This document shows positions 43,975 to 50,243 of a stretch of DNA of 64,000 nucleotides, in pieces. A program made the translations under genes and the position numbers. The stretch spans positions 186,001 to 250,000 of the forward strand of contig NZ_NPIA01000004.1 in NCBI RefSeq assembly GCF_002262935.1. Reading direction: 5' to 3'. This DNA is from Lottiidibacillus patelloidae (GTDB lineage: Bacteria; Bacillota; Bacilli; Bacillales; SA5d-4). The number at the start of each line of letters is the position of its first letter. The stretch's first letter is position 1. A model generated the notes under the pieces. That model saw only the letters and a program-made list of their open reading frames with translations. It was not told the DNA's origin and made no database searches.

Positions 43975-45021
43975 TTGGAATTATCGAAAAATCGAAAGAA
44001 AACATTTGCAAGTAATAAAGCTTTACCTCATTGTACCTTTGTCATTGTGACAAGGAACAATGAATCTGAATTGAAAAATATCTTACATCACTTAAGTACA
44101 CATTCATTATTTTCAAGTGATTTTGGGAATGTAATTATTGTCGACTTTTATTCCTTTGATAAAACAGTAGAAGTAGCAAAGCAATTTCAAATGGAGTTTC
44201 CAGAAAAGATTCGCTTAATACAAAAAAATCCGCAAAAAACATTTGTAGAGCTTATCCATCCGTATGCTTCTGATCAAATGGTGGAGTTCATTAATTTAAT
44301 GGAAATTAGCCGTCATAATCATTTGCCGCCTAATCAATATAAAAATTGGGTAAGTAAGTTAGTTAAAAAAGCAGGATATAACTCTGGAAATACTGTCGAC
44401 AATTTGCAAATTATTGAGCGAATGGAAAGTGAACGGGAATATCTCTTTTTTACAATAAAGAAAAGTGTGATTGAACCGTTAACTCATATGGAAATGAAGT
44501 TAAAAGATAATACTGATGGTACTGAAGATGTTACGGGGCTAGAAGTTGTCAGTAAAGTATTAACTGATTTACAAACGTTAATTCAGCATTTTGATCCTTC
44601 TTTATTTATCGGCAATACGTTATTTCCGAATTTAACAGCATTAATTGAAGACTTTTCAAAGCGTTCCGATGTGACTGTCCTATTAAGTGAGACAGGGAAA
44701 GAATTAAAAATAAATCAAACAGTTGGAATTAGTATTATTCGGATGATTCAAGAAGCATTAGAACTTTGTGAAAGAGAGCGTAATGCAACTGAAATTGACA
44801 TTCGTATCCGCTGGGGAATAAAGAAAGTTTATGTGCAAATAAAAGATAACAGTAATAAAGTTTTTAACCGAAAAAACTCACAGAAATCACTTAGATTTAT
44901 TGAGGAAAGACTTCATTTATTAGATGGAAGCTTACGTCTGAATGTATTACAAGATCAAGGAGTTCGCTTTTTACTAGCAATTCCTATCGAAGAACCAGGC
45001 GAAAGTGAAGAAGATCAATGA
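43975..45021 (+). CDS. Unusual fusion: glycosyltransferase-like N-terminus and degenerate DesK/NarL-type histidine kinase
   Basis: A 348-residue soluble protein placed between tadC and tadE and overlapping tadE by 4 nt. Residues ~18-85 look like the first half of a GT-A family 2 glycosyltransferase: CTFVIVTRNNESELKNIL, then VIIVDFYSFDKTVEVA, matching the DDGSxDxT region (Asp57, Ser60, Asp62). No DXD-containing second half follows. Residues ~147-340 align by eye with DesK/DegS-type kinases: RMESEREYLFFTIKKSVIEP corresponds to the ERxRIAxELHDxxGQ motif, so the His-Asp pair is Lys162-Lys163. The N box is QEALELCERER (Asn lost), and DNSNKVF replaces DxGxGF. It is probably a signalling or scaffold pseudokinase of the pilus. 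The TTG at 43975 has the better ribosome-site spacing; ATG 43969 is possible. Confidence 0.75.
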   Translation: MELSKNRKKTFASNKALPHCTFVIVTRNNESELKNILHHLSTHSLFSSDFGNVIIVDFYSFDKTVEVAKQFQMEFPEKIRLIQKNPQKTFVELIHPYASDQMVEFINLMEISRHNHLPPNQYKNWVSKLVKKAGYNSGNTVDNLQIIERMESEREYLFFTIKKSVIEPLTHMEMKLKDNTDGTEDVTGLEVVSKVLTDLQTLIQHFDPSLFIGNTLFPNLTALIEDFSKRSDVTVLLSETGKELKINQTVGISIIRMIQEALELCERERNATEIDIRIRWGIKKVYVQIKDNSNKVFNRKNSQKSLRFIEERLHLLDGSLRLNVLQDQGVRFLLAIPIEEPGESEEDQ

Positions 45022-45473
45022 GAAATGATGAGAAGGGACAAAGTTTAGTAGAGTGGGCAATTATTTTACCAATTATAATACTGCTATTCGTTGGAATGAT
45101 AGATTTTGGTTATGCATTTGCTAAGCAACATGCCGTTAGCCAAGTGGCAAAAGAGCTTGCTAGATCTGCTAGTATTGGTGAAACGATTGCTGATTTACAA
45201 ACAGAGGCCTTTAATATGGCTGGAGCAATCATTAATCCAGACACTATTACACATACTGAAGTAAGTAATACATCAGTATTTACAATTACAGCTACTGATG
45301 GGAAACAAGTGATTATTACTTTTGATGAATCTTTAAAAACAAGAGCAAAAGGGAAAAAATTTAGAGTATTAGTCGAGTATACGTATGTACCATTTACGCC
45401 AATCGTTAACAATGCTGACATCCCATTAGCCTCGCAATATTATACAAAATCGGAAACAATGCAAAGTAATTAA
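45018..45473 (+). CDS. TadE-like minor pseudopilin
   Basis: A 151-residue protein with the TadE N-terminus: KGQSLVEWAIILPIIILLFV helix, with the conserved Glu in SLVEWA, then DFGYAFAKQHAVSQVAKELA. The rest is an extracytoplasmic beta-rich domain. The prepilin peptidase may process such proteins. The ATG overlaps the preceding stop (ATGA). It is the last gene of the pilus operon and is followed by a terminator. Confidence 0.88.
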   Translation: MRNDEKGQSLVEWAIILPIIILLFVGMIDFGYAFAKQHAVSQVAKELARSASIGETIADLQTEAFNMAGAIINPDTITHTEVSNTSVFTITATDGKQVIITFDESLKTRAKGKKFRVLVEYTYVPFTPIVNNADIPLASQYYTKSETMQSN

Positions 45474-45477
45474 AATG

Positions 45478-45511
45478 AAAAAAATCCCCAAGTTTGTTTA
45501 TGGGGATTTTC
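45478..45511. terminator. Bidirectional terminator, tad operon / HD-GYP gene
   Basis: AAAATCCCC (45481-45489) pairs with GGGGATTTT (45502-45510), with A- and T-rich flanks on both sides. It ends the pilus operon and lies just beyond the stop of the convergent HD-GYP gene. Confidence 0.8.
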
Positions 45512-45515
45512 TATG

Positions 45516-46433
45516 TTAGATGATTTTTTCGTCCTTTAAGATGTCTATAAATAAGCGTACGATTTCTGGATCGAATTGTGTTCCTTGACAACGTTGTAAC
45601 TCTTTTACTGCCATTTCAGGAGCAAGACCTTTTCGATATGGACGGTCAGATGTCATAGCATCATAACAATCAGATACAGCAATAATCTTTGCTTCAATGA
45701 GGATTTCATCATCTTTTAAGCCGTGAGGATATCCTTTTCCATCTAAACGTTCATGGTGTTGAGCAATGATTTCACTTAAATTTTTGAAGTAAGTGCCTTC
45801 AACCATCTTTGAGCCATCTAACGGGTGTTTTTTTATTATTTCGTATTCTTCGTTTGTTAGACGACCAGGTTTATTTAAGATTTCGATAGGAGTATGTATT
45901 TTACCGATGTCATGAAACAAAGTCGCATAAAATAATACTTCTAATTTATCTTTTGGCCAGTGAAGACGTCTAGCTATTTTCAGTGCATAATCTTGAACGC
46001 CAAGGCTATGTTCTAGCGTATATAAGTCTTTGTTTTGCACTTCCTGAACAATTTTCTTAAGTTCTTTCACTCGTTCACTTAAGTAATGAAAGACAGGCTT
46101 TGTCGATACATATAAAAGTTTCACTTTTGTCATTGCAGTAAAGTAAAAAGGCTCAGTCAAATTTTGTGTATAGAAGTACTCACCTTTTTGTAAGGTGGTT
46201 TTTGATGTAGTGCTTTCTGAGAATATTTCACCTTCAATGATATAGAAAAATTCTAGCGTTGCATCACTACCACTAGGGTCTAAACAAAATGCCATATCCT
46301 TCTCAATATCTTGGAACATAATTTCTGCGCCATCGCCTTTAGCTATTAGACATAACTGGTCGAAATCTTGGACTGTTTTTTCTATACATGATGTTTCTTT
46401 TCCTAAGAATAATCCATTTGTCATTTCTTTCAC
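45516..46433 (-). CDS. HD-GYP phosphodiesterase with cupin-like sensor domain
   Basis: The N-terminal ~120 residues of this 305-residue protein form a cupin/cyclic-nucleotide-binding-like barrel (FFYIIEGEIFSESTTSKTTL, KGEYFYTQNL). The HD-GYP domain has EHSLGVQDYALKIA, FHDIGKI (HD), KKHPLDGSKM, and HHERLDGKGYPHGLK with intact GYP, followed by AKIIAVSDCYDAMTSDRPYR. It should hydrolyse cyclic-di-GMP. The ATG follows AAGAGGTGA. It converges on the pilus operon. Confidence 0.9.
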   Translation of the reverse strand: MKEMTNGLFLGKETSCIEKTVQDFDQLCLIAKGDGAEIMFQDIEKDMAFCLDPSGSDATLEFFYIIEGEIFSESTTSKTTLQKGEYFYTQNLTEPFYFTAMTKVKLLYVSTKPVFHYLSERVKELKKIVQEVQNKDLYTLEHSLGVQDYALKIARRLHWPKDKLEVLFYATLFHDIGKIHTPIEILNKPGRLTNEEYEIIKKHPLDGSKMVEGTYFKNLSEIIAQHHERLDGKGYPHGLKDDEILIEAKIIAVSDCYDAMTSDRPYRKGLAPEMAVKELQRCQGTQFDPEIVRLFIDILKDEKII

Positions 46434-46463
46434 CTCTTGGCGCTAGCTTGTCATAGTATATAA

Positions 46464-46874
46464 TTAGCGATCTAGTTTTCCGATTACTCGAAGTGGATCT
46501 ACAGGGACTGTTTTGTCACCAATCGTAACATCTATAAAGTAAATTTCTACCTTATATCCTTTATTTTCAGCATAATCCTTCGTTTTTATTGAGATATCTT
46601 CCGTTTTCTCTTGAAGTTGATCAATAACAGCTTCTCTTTCAGAAGTATACTCTTCTAAAGACATCTCACCAGTTTGATAGGCATTGTAGAGATCAGAGCC
46701 TTCTGCAACGGCCTTAGCAATTAACTCGTCAATTTTCTCATTAGCATTATCAACTTTTTCTTGAACAGATTGCATGTCTTTATCTTCGTTAGAATTTACA
46801 TCGGCAAATGCACTTGGAATCGATAGTGTTAATGCCATAACAATAGCTAATGTTGTATTTAGTAGTTTTTTCAA
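46464..46874 (-). CDS. Secreted coiled-coil protein of unknown function
   Basis: A 136-residue protein with a clear signal peptide (MKKLLNTTLAIVMALTLSIP, cleavage after SAFA), then a charged helical stretch (DMQSVQEKVDNANEKIDELI) likely to form a coiled coil, and a short beta-like C-terminus ending PVDPLRVIGKLDR. TTG start with GGAGGTAAT upstream. It lies 30 bp upstream of the HD-GYP gene on the same strand, so the two may be co-transcribed. I do not recognise the family. Confidence 0.7.
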   Translation of the reverse strand: MKKLLNTTLAIVMALTLSIPSAFADVNSNEDKDMQSVQEKVDNANEKIDELIAKAVAEGSDLYNAYQTGEMSLEEYTSEREAVIDQLQEKTEDISIKTKDYAENKGYKVEIYFIDVTIGDKTVPVDPLRVIGKLDR

Positions 46875-47031
46875 GTGATTACCTCCAGCTAAATAATAGT
46901 TTCCTTATCTTATATAATGCCATAAAGTCGCTATTTCTTGCTACAATTATTTTTAGAAAATACTTACTTTTTGTATGTTTATGTCGTTTAATTTAAATAT
47001 GTAAAATCATGACAAGTTGTATTATGAAAAT

Positions 47032-47058
47032 TGCAACCTGAAATGAATGTGTTACGTC
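47032..47058 (+). promoter_or_regulatory. ECF-type promoter before the sigma factor gene
   Basis: TGCAAC (47032-47037), a 17-bp spacer and CGTC (47055-47058) fit the pattern of extracytoplasmic-function sigma promoters (AAC -35, CGTC -10). It precedes the ECF sigma gene, as in autoregulated systems. A start near 47065 also argues for the TTG at 47095 as the translation start. Confidence 0.6.
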
Positions 47059-47094
47059 TAAATAGTGAATTACAGTAGAAAGGAAGTGATAAAG

Positions 47095-47631
47095 TTGAGT
47101 GACCGAAAACACTTCGCAGATAAGGACAACTCATTAGAAATATTAATGGATGTTTATGGAGAAGAAATTGTCAGATTATGTTACACATATGTAAAGAGTT
47201 GGGCTGTTGCTGAAGATGTTACGCAGGAAGTTTTCCTTACTGTTTATCAAAAGCAAGCTCAATTTAAAAGAAACTCTTCTATAAAAACTTGGATATACAA
47301 GATTGCTATAAATAAATGCAAAGATCATTTAAGAACGTGGCACCATAAAAATACAATACTTTCTGAATTTGTGTCGAAGTTTATTAAGAGTAATGAAGTC
47401 TCAGTTGAAGAACAAGTGACAATGTTGGAAGAACAAACAGAGTTAACGGAAAAGGTCATGAAATTACCTTTGAAATACAGGGAAGTCATTTTACTACATT
47501 ACTATAAAGACTTTTCAATTAAGGAAATGAGTCAGCTCTTAGTTTGTAAGGAATCAACGATAAAATCAAGGTTATTTCGTGCTCGTGCTTTATTAAAAGT
47601 AGAGATGGATGAAAAAAAGGAGGCGAGTTAA
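47095..47631 (+). CDS. ECF-family RNA polymerase sigma factor
   Basis: A 178-residue sigma-70 group 4 protein. Region 2 is VRLCYTYVKSWAVAEDVTQE with VFLTVYQK and WIYKIAINKCKDHLR. Region 4 is LPLKYREVILLHYYKDFSIK with STIKSRLFRARALLK. The start is taken as TTG 47095, with AAGGAAGTGAT upstream; an earlier GTG at 47065 is at the expected transcript start. The gene is followed 3 bp later by an anti-sigma-like gene. It is similar to the B. subtilis SigM/SigV-like class, but the exact group is not determined. Confidence 0.9.
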   Translation: MSDRKHFADKDNSLEILMDVYGEEIVRLCYTYVKSWAVAEDVTQEVFLTVYQKQAQFKRNSSIKTWIYKIAINKCKDHLRTWHHKNTILSEFVSKFIKSNEVSVEEQVTMLEEQTELTEKVMKLPLKYREVILLHYYKDFSIKEMSQLLVCKESTIKSRLFRARALLKVEMDEKKEAS

Positions 47632-47634
47632 GGA

Positions 47635-48450
47635 ATGGCTAACGATAAATTAAAGTGTTTAAAACATGAGATGGACCCATACTTATCAAAAAAGCAAAAA
47701 TTCACCCCTGATTTAAGGAAGAGAATTCGTAGTAGTGTTAAAGCATTGGAACAGGAAAAGGATAGTAGGGCTCGCCTGCCAAAGTTTCTCTTTCCAAAAC
47801 TGATGACAGCTGCCTTATCACTAGTACTAGTACTTAGTATTGGCTGGGTTATTTATGAAAATACTTCTTTTGGGACAAAAAGTGGAAACGAAGGAAAAGA
47901 TGATCCGATAGTACTAAAGGATGTAGAGGGAAATAAGGATAAGGAAGAGTCACCTCCTATAGGTGAGGAAGAAAGAGAAGAAAAGTTTTATTTAGAAGGT
48001 GTTTATCTAATGGATGATGCCGCTGAAGTACTTGCTACTTACGGAGAGCCGGAAGAAAAGTATTATGATGATAAAACTGGGATTGAAACAATGAAGTATT
48101 CAATTCAAGAAGAACCATTCGTCTGGATACATTTCAGCATCTTAGATTCAAAAATCGTTGGACTTTCTATGTATTATGATGGGCCGATTCACGAAGAAGG
48201 CGTTTATAATAAAAATAGATATATCAGTGACTTTGGAGAACCAAGTGAAGTACGTGAAGTATCCTGTTACCACACAGCTACTTGTGAGGAATTAGTGTAT
48301 CGAACGAAAACAGCTGAAAAAGTAGTCCGCTTTTCATGGGAAGGACATTTAGAATTTGTTACGATTAAAAATACTGAAGTGTACCGTACTGCCCTTTCGG
48401 AAGAAGATATTTTGTCGCTAATTCTAAAAGGAAGCGAGCATTTCTGGTAG
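47635..48450 (+). CDS. Anti-sigma-like membrane protein, apparently frameshifted before its last domain
   Basis: In 271 residues there is a cytoplasmic N-terminus (~1-55, FTPDLRKRIRSSVKALEQEK), one membrane helix (~57-74, LMTAALSLVLVLSIGWVIYE), an acidic linker, and an extracytoplasmic DUF4309-like region (~120-240; VLATYGEPEEKYY and ISDFGEPSEVRE repeats). The frame ends at TAG 48448-48450 after ILSLILKGSEHFW. A different frame continues without its own start (48378-48836). It probably inhibits the sigma factor upstream. A sequencing or true indel, or a -1 slip at CTA-AAA-GGA (48424-48432), would join the two parts. Confidence 0.75.
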   Translation: MANDKLKCLKHEMDPYLSKKQKFTPDLRKRIRSSVKALEQEKDSRARLPKFLFPKLMTAALSLVLVLSIGWVIYENTSFGTKSGNEGKDDPIVLKDVEGNKDKEESPPIGEEEREEKFYLEGVYLMDDAAEVLATYGEPEEKYYDDKTGIETMKYSIQEEPFVWIHFSILDSKIVGLSMYYDGPIHEEGVYNKNRYISDFGEPSEVREVSCYHTATCEELVYRTKTAEKVVRFSWEGHLEFVTIKNTEVYRTALSEEDILSLILKGSEHFW

Positions 48451-48836
48451 CCTTTCATGGTGGGAATGATACAAACCATGAGACTTTTAGCTATAATGAT
48501 TGGGAAGTAGAGTTCGACTATTTTGGTGAAGATTTAGACACAGCTGAAAAGATGATCGACTACTTAGATGTTGTATACTCACAACGAATGATTGAGTATC
48601 TATTTATGAAATATGATTGGATTGAACATGATGGGAAGTTAGCACGACCACTAACGGGGTTAGGAAGCTTAGCTAGTTGGCAAGATTTAGTTTTTCTTAA
48701 TATTGAGCGAACCGCAACTGAAATGGTTGTATCGGTTGAAGTTCCACTTGGAGATACTGGACAAGTGATTGAAGAAGAAGTGATCTTAATCTATTCGGAA
48801 GAAAAAAGTTGGTTATTGGATACAGAAATTCGCTAA
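48378..48836 (+). pseudogene. Out-of-frame continuation of the anti-sigma gene, IseA-like domain
   Basis: The frame opens at 48378 after a stop and runs to TAA 48836. It has no ATG, GTG or TTG before 48552, yet reads as protein from ~48441: FLVAFHGGNDTNHETFSYND, WEVEFDYFGEDLDTAEKMID, then HDGKLARPLTGLGSLASWQD and VPLGDTGQVIEEEVILIY. This pattern resembles the IseA/YoeB DL-endopeptidase inhibitor family found at the end of some anti-sigma proteins. ATG 48552 lacks a good ribosome site. I read it as the last domain of the preceding gene shifted by -1. Confidence 0.6.
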
Positions 48837-48843
48837 TGTATTT

Positions 48844-48880
48844 AAGACTTAGAACTTTACCGGTTCTAAGTCTTTTTTTC
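48844..48880 (+). terminator. Terminator of the sigma/anti-sigma operon
   Basis: AAGACTTAGAAC (48844-48855) pairs with GTTCTAAGTCTT (48863-48874) over 12 bp with a 7-nt loop, followed by a T-run. Confidence 0.88.
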
Positions 48881-49025
48881 ATAGTAAGAAGGACTTCTGA
48901 CGTCGGTTATGGAAGTGGGTTAAGGCAAGAAATTTTCAAACGAAAAGAACTTTATAAAAGTCATAATAAAGAAAAAAGCCTGTCATATACTATATCTAAT
49001 GTCTTTATATTAATGAGGTGATGAA

Positions 49026-49865
49026 ATGAGTCAAGCAACTAAGCCGGTCTCGCTAAGCCGCTTTTTGAAAATAGTCTTCAAACGGTTTATAGATGATGAT
49101 GTAATTGGGCTTTCCGCACAGCTTGCTTTTTTCTTTTTGTTATCATTATTTCCTTTCTTATTATTTACAATGACCTTACTAAGTTATTTGCCAATTTCGG
49201 TAGATGACGTTTTAAATATCATTAATAAATATGCGCCAGGGGAAGCAATGAAAGTAATTGAAACAAATTTAAGTTCCATCTTAAACGTTCATAGAGGTGG
49301 ACTATTATCAGTCGGAATTATCGTAACCATTTGGTCGGCTTCAAATGGTATTAATGCTGTCATACGCGCACTTAACCGTGCTTATGATGTTCAAGAAAGC
49401 AGGCCATTTCTGTTAGCAAGATTAATGGCAATTTTACTCACAATTGCAATGATTGTTGTTATTATTATCGCATTATTATTACCAGTGTTTGGAGAGCAAA
49501 TTGGTATTTTTGTTTTCTCTCACTTTGGCTTATCTAATACATTTTTAACGGTTTGGAATACAATTCGTTGGTTATTGAGCTTCGTCGTAATTATCACTGT
49601 GTTTGGCTGTCTATATTTCTTTGCACCAAATAGACGCTTACCATTTAAAGAGGTGTTAGTTGGAGCTTTTTTTGCCACGCTAGGGTGGCAAGTTGTATCA
49701 TTAGCATTTTCCTACTATGTAACGAACTTCGGTAACTTTACTGCAATGTATGGTAGTATCGGAGGTATTATTATTTTGATGTTTTGGTTTTATTTATCGG
49801 CAATGATCCTCATATTAGGTGGGATAATTAACGCAACTATCTTTAAGTTGAAGCATAACGTATGA
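49026..49865 (+). CDS. yfkH: YihY/BrkB-family membrane protein YfkH
   Basis: A 279-residue integral membrane protein with about six helices, of the YihY/UPF0761 family once misnamed ribonuclease BN. Family blocks are DVIGLSAQLAFFFLLSLFPF, IWSASNGINAVIRALNRAYD, FFAPNRRLPFKEVLVGAFFA and YGSIGGIIILMFWFYLSAMI. Its relative YfkH lies near yfkF-yfkC in B. subtilis, which agrees with the genes downstream here. The ATG follows GAGGTGAT. The biochemical function is unknown. Confidence 0.9.
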   Translation: MSQATKPVSLSRFLKIVFKRFIDDDVIGLSAQLAFFFLLSLFPFLLFTMTLLSYLPISVDDVLNIINKYAPGEAMKVIETNLSSILNVHRGGLLSVGIIVTIWSASNGINAVIRALNRAYDVQESRPFLLARLMAILLTIAMIVVIIIALLLPVFGEQIGIFVFSHFGLSNTFLTVWNTIRWLLSFVVIITVFGCLYFFAPNRRLPFKEVLVGAFFATLGWQVVSLAFSYYVTNFGNFTAMYGSIGGIIILMFWFYLSAMILILGGIINATIFKLKHNV

Positions 49866-49930
49866 TTTTTCTTATCGAGGTTATTCTAACAGTGTATCTT
49901 GGATTTCTAGGATGAGAAAGGTGGGCAACG

Positions 49931-50038
49931 ATGAGCGACAATAAGGAAAATAACAATGTGAAAAACAATAAAAAGCAAAAAAGTGGTGGAAAGCATAAAA
50001 CAAGTAGTAGTGCTAATAAGAAAAATAACTTCCATTAA
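49931..50038 (+). CDS. Very small Lys/Asn-rich protein
   Basis: A 35-codon frame with a good ribosome site (AAAGGTGG, 8 nt) reads MSDNKENNNVKNNKKQKSGG, then KHKTSSSANKKNNFH. It is very basic and polar with no predicted fold, like small unstructured proteins of spore-formers. A terminator follows. Function unknown; it may belong with yfkH upstream. Confidence 0.5.
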   Translation: MSDNKENNNVKNNKKQKSGGKHKTSSSANKKNNFH

Positions 50039-50040
50039 AA

Positions 50041-50078
50041 AGAAGAAACCGCTACCTATAGGTTAGCGGTTTTCTTCT
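50041..50078. terminator. Terminator between two small convergent genes
   Basis: AGAAGAAACCGCTACC (50041-50056) pairs with GGTTAGCGGTTTTCTTCT (50061-50078) with small bulges and a TATA loop. Its 3' arm includes the last codons of the minus-strand small gene. Confidence 0.65.
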
Positions 50079-50230
50079 GCGCTCTGTTCCTTTTTATCTT
50101 CTGGTAATGGATCTATTTTACTAGCTTCTGGGAGAACTTCATAAGCTTTATTCGTAACTGCAATCGTCAAACCGACAACAATAGCTATAATAACGAATGA
50201 TACAATCATAATCCACATCATTGTAGTCAT
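50063..50230 (-). CDS. Small single-helix membrane protein beside the metal ATPase
   Basis: This 55-residue frame reads MTTMMWIMIVSFVIIAIVVG, then LTIAVTNKAYEVLPEASKID and a charged tail. It has one transmembrane helix and a short cytoplasmic tail. The ribosome site AGGAGG lies 9 nt before ATG 50230. It starts 13 bp after the P-type ATPase stop on the same strand, so it is almost surely in that operon. It resembles small accessory subunits in size and topology only; no family is recognised. Confidence 0.65.
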   Translation of the reverse strand: MTTMMWIMIVSFVIIAIVVGLTIAVTNKAYEVLPEASKIDPLPEDKKEQSAEENR

Positions 50231-50243
50231 GCTTGTGTTCCTC

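Noticed and set aside
35885-45473. Search for a secretin (RcpA/CpaC) or TadD gene in the pilus operon
   Set aside because: None is present in any frame; the absence fits a monoderm Tad system and is not a deletion.
48809-49021. Open frame between the anti-sigma remnant and yfkH
   Set aside because: It passes through the operon terminator and reads as low-complexity sequence without a ribosome site.
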